A stretch of DNA of 64,000 nt from Hydrogenoanaerobacterium sp032017025. GTDB taxonomy: Bacteria; Bacillota; Clostridia; Oscillospirales; Ruminococcaceae. Each line of letters starts with the position of its first letter. Within the stretch, counting starts at the first letter, position 1. This document shows, in pieces, positions 17,207 through 25,526 of the stretch. The notes beneath the pieces are model-generated. The model saw only the letters and a program-made list of their open reading frames with translations, did not search any database and was not told the DNA's origin. The stretch is taken from the NCBI RefSeq assembly GCF_032017025.1, contig NZ_DALZQO010000015.1, positions 1 to 64,000 on the forward strand, written 5' to 3'. The translations under genes were made by a program, and so were the position numbers.

Positions 17207-17420
17207 CCGCCACAACCTCTAAACGATAATCATCCAGCTCCACCACATCGCCGGGGCGAATTTTTTTGCCGCGCATGGTACACACCTCTGCGTTAACCCT
17301 TACCACACCCTCAGCTACAACCTCTTTGGCGTGACCGCCGGTTTCCACAATCCCTGCAAATTTTAAAAACTGGTCAAGCTTAATAAACTCTGTATGAATG
17401 GTAATTTTAATTTCCTGCAT
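17196..17420 (-). CDS. yaaA: S4-domain RNA-binding protein YaaA
   Basis: Small S4-like RNA-binding protein of 74 residues, with the S4 features IKLDQFLKFAG and a central GGHAKEVVAEGVVRVN helix-turn. It sits between dnaN and recF in nearly all Firmicutes and has been linked to ribosome assembly (RlbA name in use). AAAGG precedes the ATG at a somewhat long distance of 11 bases. Confidence 0.93.
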   Translation of the reverse strand: MQEIKITIHTEFIKLDQFLKFAGIVETGGHAKEVVAEGVVRVNAEVCTMRGKKIRPGDVVELDDYRLEVVAGEN

Positions 17421-17455
17421 AAAATTGCAACCTTTCTTAAGCCCTTTTTCTCCCT

Positions 17456-18562
17456 CTATTCGGTCTTAAGCCGTACCGGTAAAACAAGGAACAAAAAGCT
17501 TTCGTCCTTAAGAGGAACGATTTTCATAGGGGAGAGTGCACCGTTGATAACAAGGTTGACCTCGTCGCAGTCGCTTGCGCGCAGCGCATCGATCAAATAG
17601 CGGTTGTTAAAGCCCATTTCAACCGGGGTGCCCACCATACGGCAGCTCAGCTCGTCGTAAGCTTTACCAATCGCGGTAGAGCAAGACATTTTAATGTTGC
17701 TTTCCTCAAATTTTACACGCAGCGGGCTTTTTAGGCGATCGGAAATCAACAGGGAGGTGCGCTCTATGCTATCGATAAATTCACGTTTGTTTACGGTAAT
17801 CACCGTTGCAGAACTTGGCGGAATCGCCGCCTTATAATCCAAAAATTCACCCTCAAGCAGGCGTGAGACAACCGAATATCCCGACACATTAAAAATAATG
17901 TGCTTATGGGAAAGATAAACATCCACCAACTCGTCTGAATCGTCCTCAAGCAGCTTTGAAATTTCAGAAAGTGTTTTACCGGGCACCACAAACGAGATAT
18001 CCTCACAATCGTGTAGTTTCTCTTTGCGCAGCGCAAGGCGGAAACCGTCTACCGAAACCACGGTAAGCACATTGTCGTTAATTTCAAACAGCGAACCGGT
18101 GTGCACCGGCTTGGAATCGTTGGAGGCAATTGCAAACAGGGTTTGATTGATCATGCTTTTGAGCATATTCTGCGGAATTTTCAATTCAGCAGAATCGGTT
18201 ACCGACGGCATTTCGGGGAACTCCTCCGGTGGAATGCCGAGAATTGTAAACTCAGTAAAACCGCCCTTGATGAAAGTGAGCAGCTTAGCATCGGTTTCGA
18301 TGCTGACCGTTTCACTTGCCATTCTGCGGATCATATCCACAAATAGTTTTGCGGTGAGTACAATTTCGCCTTCCTCCAGCACCTTTGCTTCAATGGAGGC
18401 AGACATTCCCATATCCAGGTCATAACCCGAAAGATAAAGGCGGCCGTCATGTGCTCTCATTAAAATACCCTCAAGCGCTGCAAGGGTACTTTTGGGGGAT
18501 ACTGCACGCGATACGTTCGAGATAACCTCGAACAGTTGATTTCTATCGCAGATAATTTTCAA
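17456..18562 (-). CDS. dnaN: DNA polymerase III beta sliding clamp
   Basis: Ring-shaped processivity clamp of the replisome, 368 residues in three similar domains. The N-terminus reads MKIICDRNQLFEVISNVSRA, as in other clamps. The start is TTG at 18562, preceded by GAGGTG; a GTG three codons upstream is part of that ribosome site. It follows dnaA across a 431-bp gap that carries origin elements, and leads the yaaA-recF-remB-gyrB-ycxB-gyrA run. Confidence 0.97.
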   Translation of the reverse strand: MKIICDRNQLFEVISNVSRAVSPKSTLAALEGILMRAHDGRLYLSGYDLDMGMSASIEAKVLEEGEIVLTAKLFVDMIRRMASETVSIETDAKLLTFIKGGFTEFTILGIPPEEFPEMPSVTDSAELKIPQNMLKSMINQTLFAIASNDSKPVHTGSLFEINDNVLTVVSVDGFRLALRKEKLHDCEDISFVVPGKTLSEISKLLEDDSDELVDVYLSHKHIIFNVSGYSVVSRLLEGEFLDYKAAIPPSSATVITVNKREFIDSIERTSLLISDRLKSPLRVKFEESNIKMSCSTAIGKAYDELSCRMVGTPVEMGFNNRYLIDALRASDCDEVNLVINGALSPMKIVPLKDESFLFLVLPVRLKTE

Positions 18563-18597
18563 ATTTATCACCTCAGAGTAAGATTTTTGAAAACGGG

Positions 18598-18833
18598 TTA
18601 TTCACATAGAGAAAATTACGCTAGATATATAGATAAAGTAATAATAATTTTTAGTAGTAGTAGTAGAGGCTGTGATTTTGTTGATAAGTGGAAAAAACGG
18701 GATAACGATGCGGAAAACCGGGCTTTATTTTTTCGCACAACTTTGGGACAGTTTTGTGGAAATGTGACGAAACATGATTTTTATCAACAGTGTGGTGTAA
18801 AAACGCTGTTGATTGTGAAGAACATGTGCATAA
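18598..18833. other. Chromosome origin unwinding region (oriC), dnaA-dnaN gap
   Basis: The 431-bp gap has two perfect DnaA boxes, TTATTCACA (18598-18606) and TGTGCATAA (18825-18833, reverse), and two one-mismatch boxes, TGTTGATAA (18679-18687, reverse) and TTATCAACA (18781-18789). An AT-rich stretch (about 18612-18651) is followed by five TAG triplets (18652-18666), then AGGC and the box at 18679. In Bacillus subtilis the order box, GC spacer, DnaA-trios, AT-rich DNA toward dnaN is the unwinding element, and the same order and orientation is seen here. The position at the dnaA gene and the strand switch of the whole window agree. Confidence 0.75.
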
Positions 18834-18993
18834 CATGGTTGAAATAAAGGGGTGGATGATTTTTGGTTTCCACACCGTGTTTAAACTGTGGATTGTGGAA
18901 AACGTTTGGCTGTTAAAAACCAAAGAATCCGACCTCTTTTTCCTCCTAAAAAAGCCTGTTTTGTCCCTTTTGGTGGTAAACAAAGAATTGTTG

Positions 18994-20340
18994 TTAAGAG
19001 TTACGCACGTTTTTGATGATATCTTCAATCAATTCTTTGTAGCGGGGGTCAACATCCATATTTTTTTCCACCTGCTGTATGGCGTAAACAATGGTGGAAT
19101 GGTCTCTGCCTCCAAATTCCTCACCGATGGCGGACATCGACATTTGGGTAATTTCCCGTACAATGTAGATGGAAACCTGCCGCGCCGACGAAATGTTCGC
19201 CGAGCGTTTACTCGAGCGAATATCCTGCGGGGAGACGCCGTTGTAGGTGCGGGCAACCTCGGAGATAATACGCTCGATGGTGACAGGCACCGGCTGATGG
19301 TCGTTGAGAATGTCGCGGATGGCATTTTGTGCAATCAGGATGGAGGGGGGGGTACCGGCCAGCAGCTTGTAGGCCTTCAGCTTTTTCACCGCGCCCTCCA
19401 GCTGGCGGATATTGGTTTTGAGTTTATTTGCCATATATTCGGCGACGTCGTCGGGGATGTTGATATCGAGCAGCTCTGCCTTGCGGCGGATGATGGCGAT
19501 ACGAGTTTCAAAATCGGGTGGCTGAACATCGGCCAGCAAGCCCCATTCAAAGCGGGTTCTCAAACGGTCTTCCAGGGTTTTAATCTCCTTGGGCGGCCGA
19601 TCCGAGGTCAGTACAATCTGCTTACCGGCTTCGTACAAGGTGTTAAAGGTGTGAAAGAATTCTTCCTGCGTGCTTTCTTTTCCGCCGATAAATTGGATGT
19701 CATCGACAAGAAGAACATCGGCTTGGCGGTATTTGTTGTGGAATTCTTTTGTGGTTTCAGAGCGAATCGCTTCGATCAGCTCGTTGGTGAAATCCTCACC
19801 CTTTACGTAGATGATATTGGTTTGGGATGTCGCCTTGAGAATCTCGTTGCAGATGGCATAAAGAAGATGTGTTTTACCAAGCCCCGAGCCGCCATAGATA
19901 AAGAGAGGGTTGTAGGCGCCTGCCGGGTTGGTGGCAACCGCCAAAGAAGCTGCATGGGCAAATTTGTTGGATGGGCCGACGATAAAGGTGCTGAACGTGT
20001 ACTCATAGTCGCCGCCCGCTGTGGTTTTTTCCAGCTCCTCGGGCGAGCAATGAGCGAGCTTCACAACTGCTTCTTCCGCCTGTGCCTTGGTAGGTTCAAG
20101 CGAGGAGATGACGATATCGACGCGAAAGCCCATGACCTCCTCAAACGCACGCGAAAGAAGGTCAAAATATTTTTCTTCCAGAATTTTTTGCTTAAATTCA
20201 GAGCGCACCGCCAAATAAGCGGTGGAATCCTCCAATTTAACAGGCTCAATGTCCTTGATCCATAAAGAATGAGCGACCTGCGAGATCTCTTTCTTGCAGT
20301 ATTCGCTCACCAAACTGAACACTTCGTGGAATGACTCCAT
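18994..20340 (-). CDS. dnaA: Chromosomal replication initiator DnaA
   Basis: Origin-binding AAA+ initiator, 448 residues. An N-terminal interaction domain is followed by the AAA+ domain with GGSGLGKTHLLYAI (Walker A) and LLVDDIQFIGGKEST (Walker B). The C-terminal DNA-binding domain carries the signature GGRDHSTIVYAI, which reads TTATNCACA boxes. GGAGG lies 9 bases before the ATG. The upstream region has a good promoter surrounded by repeated TTTCAACAT motifs and near-consensus DnaA boxes, suggesting autoregulation. Confidence 0.98.
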   Translation of the reverse strand: MESFHEVFSLVSEYCKKEISQVAHSLWIKDIEPVKLEDSTAYLAVRSEFKQKILEEKYFDLLSRAFEEVMGFRVDIVISSLEPTKAQAEEAVVKLAHCSPEELEKTTAGGDYEYTFSTFIVGPSNKFAHAASLAVATNPAGAYNPLFIYGGSGLGKTHLLYAICNEILKATSQTNIIYVKGEDFTNELIEAIRSETTKEFHNKYRQADVLLVDDIQFIGGKESTQEEFFHTFNTLYEAGKQIVLTSDRPPKEIKTLEDRLRTRFEWGLLADVQPPDFETRIAIIRRKAELLDINIPDDVAEYMANKLKTNIRQLEGAVKKLKAYKLLAGTPPSILIAQNAIRDILNDHQPVPVTIERIISEVARTYNGVSPQDIRSSKRSANISSARQVSIYIVREITQMSMSAIGEEFGGRDHSTIVYAIQQVEKNMDVDPRYKELIEDIIKNVRNS

Positions 20341-20359
20341 GTTGTTTTAACCTCCGTAT

Positions 20360-20479
20360 GTGGAAAACTTGTTGAATCAGTGGAAAAACGGATATTGCGA
20401 TGTTGAAAGAAAAGTTTTCAACATTTTTTCACAAGTCTTATTTTAACAAATTTCTTTCAACATTTCAAGGTTTTCCACA
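20360..20479. promoter_or_regulatory. dnaA control region: TTTCAACAT motifs and DnaA-like boxes
   Basis: Three copies of TTTCAACAT lie at 20416-20424, 20455-20463 and, inverted, 20400-20408; the first and the inverted copy form a 9-bp hairpin. Two one-mismatch DnaA boxes, TGTGGAAAA (20360-20368) and TTTTCCACA (20471-20479), flank the set. They surround the dnaA promoter and are candidates for repressor or autoregulatory sites. Confidence 0.5.
20440..20468 (-). promoter_or_regulatory. dnaA promoter
   Basis: On the minus strand TTGAAA (20468-20463), a 17-nt spacer and TAAAAT (20445-20440), about 100 bases before the dnaA start. Confidence 0.6.
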
Positions 20480-20630
20480 GATGAAAGGGGATATATTTAT
20501 ATATAGTATAGGCGAATTAAAAAAATTTAGATTTTTTATTAAATTTTAATGGCCGTTTTGTGCAAATAAAAGAACAAGTGTAAGCAGCAGGCTAGTACCC
20601 GCTTGCCTGCTAAACACCAAGATATAGCGG

Positions 20631-20659
20631 TTGTGAAAACAACAGGTTTGTAGTATAAT
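20631..20659 (+). promoter_or_regulatory. Upstream rpmH promoter
   Basis: TTGTGA (20631-20636), a 17-nt spacer and perfect TATAAT (20654-20659). First of two tandem promoters before rpmH. Two small hairpins (AGCAGGC/GCCTGCT at 20586-20611 and GTTGT/ACAAC at 20630-20643) lie in the same region. Confidence 0.55.
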
Positions 20660-20723
20660 AAAAAACGTATTTGGTAAAAGCCTTGCCAAAACGTAATAGT
20701 TGAGCAAAAAAACACAAAAAAGC

Positions 20724-20753
20724 TTGACAGTTATGCGGTTTTTAAGATATACT
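20724..20753 (+). promoter_or_regulatory. Main rpmH promoter
   Basis: Perfect TTGACA (20724-20729), an 18-nt spacer and TATACT (20748-20753), 39 bases before the rpmH start. Confidence 0.75.
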
Positions 20754-20791
20754 GTATCCTTGCAAGGTTTACCTCGAAGGGAGGGTTTGGA

Positions 20792-20926
20792 ATGATTAGA
20801 ACTTATCAGCCTAAGAAAATCCACAGACAGAAGGAACACGGCTTTCGTAAGAGAATGGCTACAAAAAGTGGGCGTAAAGTATTAGCTCGCAGAAGAGCAA
20901 AGGGCAGAAAGAGCCTGAGCTACTAA
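20792..20926 (+). CDS. rpmH: 50S ribosomal protein L34
   Basis: The 44-residue protein begins MIRTYQPKKIHRQKEHGFRK and has the conserved RRRAKGRKSLSY end, so it is L34 without doubt. GGGAGG lies at the right distance before the ATG. It is the first plus-strand gene right of dnaA and marks the strand switch at the origin. A hairpin with a T run follows the stop, so rnpA downstream receives only read-through transcripts. Confidence 0.97.
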   Translation: MIRTYQPKKIHRQKEHGFRKRMATKSGRKVLARRRAKGRKSLSY

Positions 20927-20933
20927 AAATGAC

Positions 20934-20966
20934 GGCCACAATATTGTATTGTGGCCTTTCTTTTTT
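20934..20966 (+). terminator. Terminator/attenuator between rpmH and rnpA
   Basis: Perfect 10-bp stem GGCCACAATA/TATTGTGGCC with a TTG loop and TTTCTTTTTT behind it. It probably sets the lower level of RnpA relative to L34. Confidence 0.75.
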
Positions 20967-20989
20967 ACGATGAATTGAAAGGCAAATAG

Positions 20990-21334
20990 ATGCTTTACAC
21001 AAAACCACTGAACAATAACTGGGATTTTAAGCGGATGTATTCCCGCGGGAAATCTCAGGCGCATCCTCTGCTTGTGACGTATGTGATGAAGAACAAGCTA
21101 GGTTACAACCGGCTTGGAATCACTGCCAGCAAAAAAATTGGCAATGCGGTAAAAAGAAACAGGGCAAGGCGCATTATAAAGCAGGCTTATTTTGAAGCGG
21201 AAAAAGAACTGGGTTGCGGTTACGATGTGGTGTTGGTTGCACGCGGACGAACCGTCGGTGCGAAATCAACCGATGTACTGCCCGTTTTTTTAAGCCATGC
21301 AAAAAAGCTTGGCTTTCTTGCGCAAACCAGGTAG
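20990..21334 (+). CDS. rnpA: Ribonuclease P protein component
   Basis: Basic protein subunit (114 residues) of RNase P, which trims the 5' leaders of tRNA precursors together with the catalytic RNA. The RNA-binding motif appears as GNAVKRNRARRIIKQAY, followed by the GYDVVLVARG strand. AAAGG lies 8 bases before the ATG. yidD begins three bases after the stop. Confidence 0.96.
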   Translation: MLYTKPLNNNWDFKRMYSRGKSQAHPLLVTYVMKNKLGYNRLGITASKKIGNAVKRNRARRIIKQAYFEAEKELGCGYDVVLVARGRTVGAKSTDVLPVFLSHAKKLGFLAQTR

Positions 21335-21337
21335 CTT

Positions 21338-21580
21338 ATGAAAAAAGTTCTTCTGGCAATCATCCGGTTTTATCAAAAAGCAATATCGCCCTACAAACCT
21401 GCCTGCTGCAGGTTTTATCCAACCTGCTCTTCTTATGCCTTTGAGGCGGTTTCTCGTTTCGGCGCGATGAAGGGCGGGCTACTTGCATTTCTGCGCATTC
21501 TGCGCTGCAACCCTTACCACAAGGGCGGCGTTGATTTTGTGCCGGAGCGTTTTACCCTGCGCCGCCAAAAAGCGGAATAG
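21338..21580 (+). CDS. yidD: Membrane protein insertion efficiency factor YidD
   Basis: Small protein (80 residues) with the conserved RFYQKAISPYKPACCRFYPT block, the YAFEAV helix and RCNPYHKGGVD. It is a membrane-associated helper of YidC insertion. It begins three bases after rnpA and is probably translated through coupling. The frame ends 167 bases before yidC; that gap holds a CCACGC/GCGTGG pair and a GGAGG site but no gene. Confidence 0.95.
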   Translation: MKKVLLAIIRFYQKAISPYKPACCRFYPTCSSYAFEAVSRFGAMKGGLLAFLRILRCNPYHKGGVDFVPERFTLRRQKAE

Positions 21581-21746
21581 GGAAGAGATATTTGACTACG
21601 GAAAAAAGGCGGGCGCGGCCCGTGACCTCGGCTCACTTGTTGCTGTTCGTGTAATTTGGTAAACGAACAGGGAAAAGCCAAAAAGTAAATAACCACGCTG
21701 GTGTAGTCCGGGTTACCCAATGCGTGGACTTGGAGGATAAGAACAC

Positions 21747-22832
21747 ATGGATTTTATTTACACCGTAATCGGCTACCCCTTAGGCTGGGTAATGTGGGCA
21801 TGCTACAAACTGCTGCACAACTACGGTCTTGCGCTCATCGTTTTCACCCTAATCACCAAGCTGATTCTGCTGCCAATGGGCATCAATCAGCAGAAATCCT
21901 CGGTTAAAATGGCAATGTTCAAGCCAAAAATGGATGCCATTACAAAAAAATATGCAAACAACAAACAAAAACAGCAGGAAGAAATGGCCGCTTTATATGA
22001 AAAAGAGGGCTATAACCCCATGAGCGGTTGCTTGCCGCTGCTCATTCAGTTTCCTATTCTGTTTGGTTTGATCGACGTTATTTATAAACCCCTTACCCAT
22101 ATTTTAAGATTCAGCAAAGCGGATATTCAAACCGGAATCGAGCTCGCAACCAAATTCTTTGGGGCAGATTCTGCTATTGTAAGACAAAATGTGGGTTTGC
22201 GCTCTGAGAACCTGATTTTTAAGGCACTGGAGGCAAGCCCTGAATTTGCGGCACAATGGGGACAAGGCTTTGCCGACAAAATTGCAAGCTTTGATCAGTC
22301 GTTTTTAGGGCTTGATTTGTCTCAGACTCCCGGTATGCGTCTTGAGTGGCTGTTGCTGATTCCGATTATTTCGGGTATCACCTCGTTCATGCTTTCTAGA
22401 ATTTCAATGAAGATGACGGCTGCAACCTCGGGCGACAACGCGGCAATGAATGGTATGGGCAAGAGCATGATGCTGATGATGCCGATTATGTCGACAATCA
22501 TTGCATTCCAGGTACCCGCGGGTGTTGGTATGTACTGGATACTCACCAACATTTTCTCGATGGCGCAGACTTGGTACTTGAACAAGAAGTATAACCCCGC
22601 TGAGATGCTGGAAAAAGCAAAAGCGGAAGAAGAATTGAGAAAAGAGCAGGAACGTGCAGAGCGTGCGGAACTGAAAAAGAAAATGGCGAGCGGTGAATAT
22701 CAGGAAGTAGAACAGGAAAAAGCACTGACGCAAAAAGAGCTGAACCGCAAAAAGCTTGCGGAAGCCCGCCGCCGTGATGCCGAAAAATACGGTGAGGAAT
22801 ACACAGAAGTAACCGATGAAGACTTGAAATAG
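21747..22832 (+). CDS. yidC: Membrane protein insertase YidC/Oxa1
   Basis: YidC (361 residues) inserts and folds membrane proteins alone or with SecYEG. The N-terminus has one membrane segment without a lipobox, followed by the conserved LILLPMGINQQKS helix, MSGCLPLLIQFPILFGL, and three late membrane segments with PAGVGMYWILTN. A long charged coiled-coil tail (about residues 285-361, rich in E, K and R) follows, which is typical for clostridial forms and probably contacts ribosomes. GGAGG precedes the ATG. Followed by jag, as usual. Confidence 0.95.
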   Translation: MDFIYTVIGYPLGWVMWACYKLLHNYGLALIVFTLITKLILLPMGINQQKSSVKMAMFKPKMDAITKKYANNKQKQQEEMAALYEKEGYNPMSGCLPLLIQFPILFGLIDVIYKPLTHILRFSKADIQTGIELATKFFGADSAIVRQNVGLRSENLIFKALEASPEFAAQWGQGFADKIASFDQSFLGLDLSQTPGMRLEWLLLIPIISGITSFMLSRISMKMTAATSGDNAAMNGMGKSMMLMMPIMSTIIAFQVPAGVGMYWILTNIFSMAQTWYLNKKYNPAEMLEKAKAEEELRKEQERAERAELKKKMASGEYQEVEQEKALTQKELNRKKLAEARRRDAEKYGEEYTEVTDEDLK

Positions 22833-22930
22833 CCGCCTGATATGCCGAAAACCTCTTTACCTCTAGGCATATTGAATTTAGATTATACGGAACGGATTAA
22901 AAAGGAACACAAACTTATGGAGGTGCTGTT

Positions 22931-24040
22931 TTGAACAGAGAAGCTATTTGTGTTGGAAAAACGGTAGAAGAAGCATTAGAACGTGCCTATGCAGAGCTTG
23001 GCGCAAACGGCGATAACTCGGAATTTGAGATATTGGAAAGACCCAAACGCAGCTTGTTTGGATTGAAAGTAACCCCCGCAAAGGTTAAGGTGACGATGGA
23101 AGTTCCCGATGAGGTGAAGCCTGCAGTGCCGAAGGCGGTTGTAAAACCTGCTGTAAAACCTGCACCAAAAAGTGAACCCAAGCCTGTTGAGCGTGCTACC
23201 GATGCTGCTGCTTCCGTTGCGAACCCTGCAACCGGCGAAAAGGTAGATTGTGCCGTAAAATATTTGAGCGCAATTTTTCAAGAAATGGGGCTTGCAGGGG
23301 TTGAAATTAAAGCAAGCACATCGCCTGACGGAGCTGTGCTTACCCTTAGCGGAGAGGGTCTGGGTGTACTGATTGGCCGTAGAGGCGAAACGCTTGATGC
23401 ACTGCAGTATCTTTCCGGCCTTGTTGCAAACCGCCTGGAGGGTGATTATTTCCGCATTACGATTGATAGCGGTAACTACCGTGAAAAACGTGAAAAAACC
23501 TTGGAGCAGCTGGCCAAAAAGCTATCTGCACAGGTGATTAAAAACGGCAGAAACCTTACTCTTGAGCCGATGAACCCCTACGAAAGAAGGATCATCCATG
23601 CAACGGTTCAGAATATTGAGGGAGTTACCTCATCTTCGATCGGCGAAGAGCCAAACAGACGTGTTGTGATATCCACCACCACACCGCGCAAAAAATATCC
23701 GCCAAGAGACGGCGCGGAAAAAGGCGGCAAACGCCCTTATAACAACCGTGGCAGGGGCGGTAACGGCAGCCGTGGCGGTAACCGTGATGGAAAACCCCAT
23801 GAATTCCGTAAGAACACCAATACCGCACCGGTCAGCACACGCCCGAACGCGTTTGCCGACAGCATGAAAGCGGCACAGACACAAAAAAGCCGAATCGACG
23901 ATTCACACTTTGAGATTGAGCCGCCGGTACGCACCGCAGCACCGCGCACCGTAGCAGAGGCAAAGCCGCAGGCACCGAAAAACACACCTCCGGCAGAAGT
24001 GAAGGACAAGCCGCTTTACTCTAAAATTGATATCGACTAA
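22931..24040 (+). CDS. jag: RNA-binding protein Jag/KhpB (Jag-N, KH, R3H) with Arg/Gly-rich tail
   Basis: Jag/KhpB protein of 369 residues. A Jag-N domain (residues 1-55, with FEILERPKRSLFGLKVTPAK) is followed by a proline/lysine/alanine linker. A KH domain has GVLIGRRGETLDALQYL, and an R3H domain has the RRIIH core. Unusually, about 130 residues follow R3H, including an Arg/Gly-rich block (about 265-290, RGRGG, SRGGN) and a proline-rich end; this looks like an extra RNA-binding tail. The start is TTG at 22931, set by GGAGGT six bases upstream. KhpB homologues control cell elongation in pneumococcus. A strong terminator follows. Confidence 0.93.
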   Translation: MNREAICVGKTVEEALERAYAELGANGDNSEFEILERPKRSLFGLKVTPAKVKVTMEVPDEVKPAVPKAVVKPAVKPAPKSEPKPVERATDAAASVANPATGEKVDCAVKYLSAIFQEMGLAGVEIKASTSPDGAVLTLSGEGLGVLIGRRGETLDALQYLSGLVANRLEGDYFRITIDSGNYREKREKTLEQLAKKLSAQVIKNGRNLTLEPMNPYERRIIHATVQNIEGVTSSSIGEEPNRRVVISTTTPRKKYPPRDGAEKGGKRPYNNRGRGGNGSRGGNRDGKPHEFRKNTNTAPVSTRPNAFADSMKAAQTQKSRIDDSHFEIEPPVRTAAPRTVAEAKPQAPKNTPPAEVKDKPLYSKIDID

Positions 24041-24048
24041 ACAGCTTG

Positions 24049-24085
24049 GGAGGTTTCAAACAAACTCGTTTGAAACCTCCTTTTT
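24049..24085 (+). terminator. Terminator after jag
   Basis: Perfect 13-bp stem GGAGGTTTCAAAC/GTTTGAAACCTCC, six-base loop, then five T. It closes the rpmH-jag run. Confidence 0.88.
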
Positions 24086-24151
24086 GCGGCGGGGAATGCC
24101 CGCAGAAAAACAACCTATGCACAACCAGATGAATCAAAAAGGAGAAATACT

Positions 24152-25525
24152 ATGTCGTTGGAAGCTACAACTATTGCCGCAATTTCAACCCCTCTTGCTG
24201 TCGGCGGCATTGGGGTAATTCGTATTTCGGGCAAACAGGCGCGCCAGGTTGCATCAAAGGTGTTTTCACCGGTGGGCAGCCGCCAAATCTTAACGGTTTC
24301 GGGGTATACCGCTATTTACGGGCGTGTATTTGACCAAGACGGCGACATTGACGATGCGGTGGTAACGGTATTTATTGCACCGCGAAGCTACACTGGCGAA
24401 GATGTTGTAGAAATTTCGTGCCATGGCGGGCTGTATCTGCTGCAGCGTACACTGCGTGCTGTTTTGGATGCGGGTGCGGTACCGGCTGCTGCAGGTGAAT
24501 TTACAAAGCGCGCTTTTTTGAATGGTAAGTTGAGCCTAACGCAGGCCGAAGCTGTAATGGATTTGATTTCGGCGCAGGGGGAGCAAGCTGCGCGCTCTGC
24601 GCTTTCTATGCGCGACGGCAAATTGTTCCGTAAAATTTCCGGCATTACATCCGGTCTTCTTCAAACAGCGGCACATCTTTCTGCGTGGGTGGATTACCCT
24701 GAGGAGGAAATTCCTGAAATCACCGACACAGAGATATTGACAGCGCTTACCACTGCGAAGGAACAGTTAGCCACCCTGCTCGCTACTTTTGATGTGGGCC
24801 GGGTGATGAAAGAGGGCGTTGAAACCGCTATTGTGGGTCGCCCAAATGTGGGTAAATCTACCTTGATGAACCTGCTTGCGGGTTTTCAGCGCAGTATTGT
24901 CACCGATATTCCGGGGACGACTCGCGATATTGTGGAGGATACCGTCAATGTGGGCGGTGCGATATTGCGCCTTGCCGATACGGCAGGCTTGCGTGAAACC
25001 GACGACGTGGTGGAGAGCGTGGGAGTGGAGCTTGCGCGTAAAAAGCTGGAGACCGCGGGACTGGTGCTCGCTGTTTTCGATAGTTCCGACTTGTTATCGG
25101 ACGAAGATATGAGACTCATCGAGGCAATAAAGGGACGGCCTGCAATTGCCATTGTAAATAAATCTGATTTAGAGCAGAAAATTGATCTTGAATTGATCAA
25201 AAGCAGCATACCTCATCTTGTCTATACCTCTGCACAAAGCGGGCAGGGGGTAGAAGAACTTGCAAACGTGATTGCACAGGTGCTGGGGCTATATCATTTT
25301 GACACAAGTGCAGCTATGATTGCGAACGAGCGCCAGCGGATCTGTGCGGAACGCGCAAAAACTGCCGTTGATGAGGCTCTTGCCGCCTTGAACAGCTGTT
25401 TTACCTTTGACGCGGTGAATGTATGCATTGATGATGCCATTGCCGCCTTGCTGGAGCTTACGGGTGAAAGAGCGAGTGAAGCGGTGGTGAACGAGGTGTT
25501 CCACAATTTTTGTGTCGGTAAATAG
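24152..25525 (+). CDS. mnmE: tRNA modification GTPase MnmE
   Basis: MnmE (457 residues) acts with MnmG to install the aminomethyl group on wobble uridine 34 of several tRNAs. An N-terminal folate-binding domain leads to a helical domain with an inserted G domain: P-loop GRPNVGKS at residues 229-236, the TTRD switch and DTAGLRET. The protein ends in FCVGK, the catalytic-cysteine C-x-G-K motif. AAGGAG precedes the ATG. Its partner mnmG follows after a 300-bp gap filled by a repeat array. Confidence 0.97.
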   Translation: MSLEATTIAAISTPLAVGGIGVIRISGKQARQVASKVFSPVGSRQILTVSGYTAIYGRVFDQDGDIDDAVVTVFIAPRSYTGEDVVEISCHGGLYLLQRTLRAVLDAGAVPAAAGEFTKRAFLNGKLSLTQAEAVMDLISAQGEQAARSALSMRDGKLFRKISGITSGLLQTAAHLSAWVDYPEEEIPEITDTEILTALTTAKEQLATLLATFDVGRVMKEGVETAIVGRPNVGKSTLMNLLAGFQRSIVTDIPGTTRDIVEDTVNVGGAILRLADTAGLRETDDVVESVGVELARKKLETAGLVLAVFDSSDLLSDEDMRLIEAIKGRPAIAIVNKSDLEQKIDLELIKSSIPHLVYTSAQSGQGVEELANVIAQVLGLYHFDTSAAMIANERQRICAERAKTAVDEALAALNSCFTFDAVNVCIDDAIAALLELTGERASEAVVNEVFHNFCVGK

Positions 25526-25526
25526 C

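Noticed and set aside
20546..20839. 97-codon minus-strand frame over rpmH and its promoters
   Set aside because: Runs antisense through rpmH and its promoters, lacks a ribosome site; rpmH itself (44 codons) is certain.
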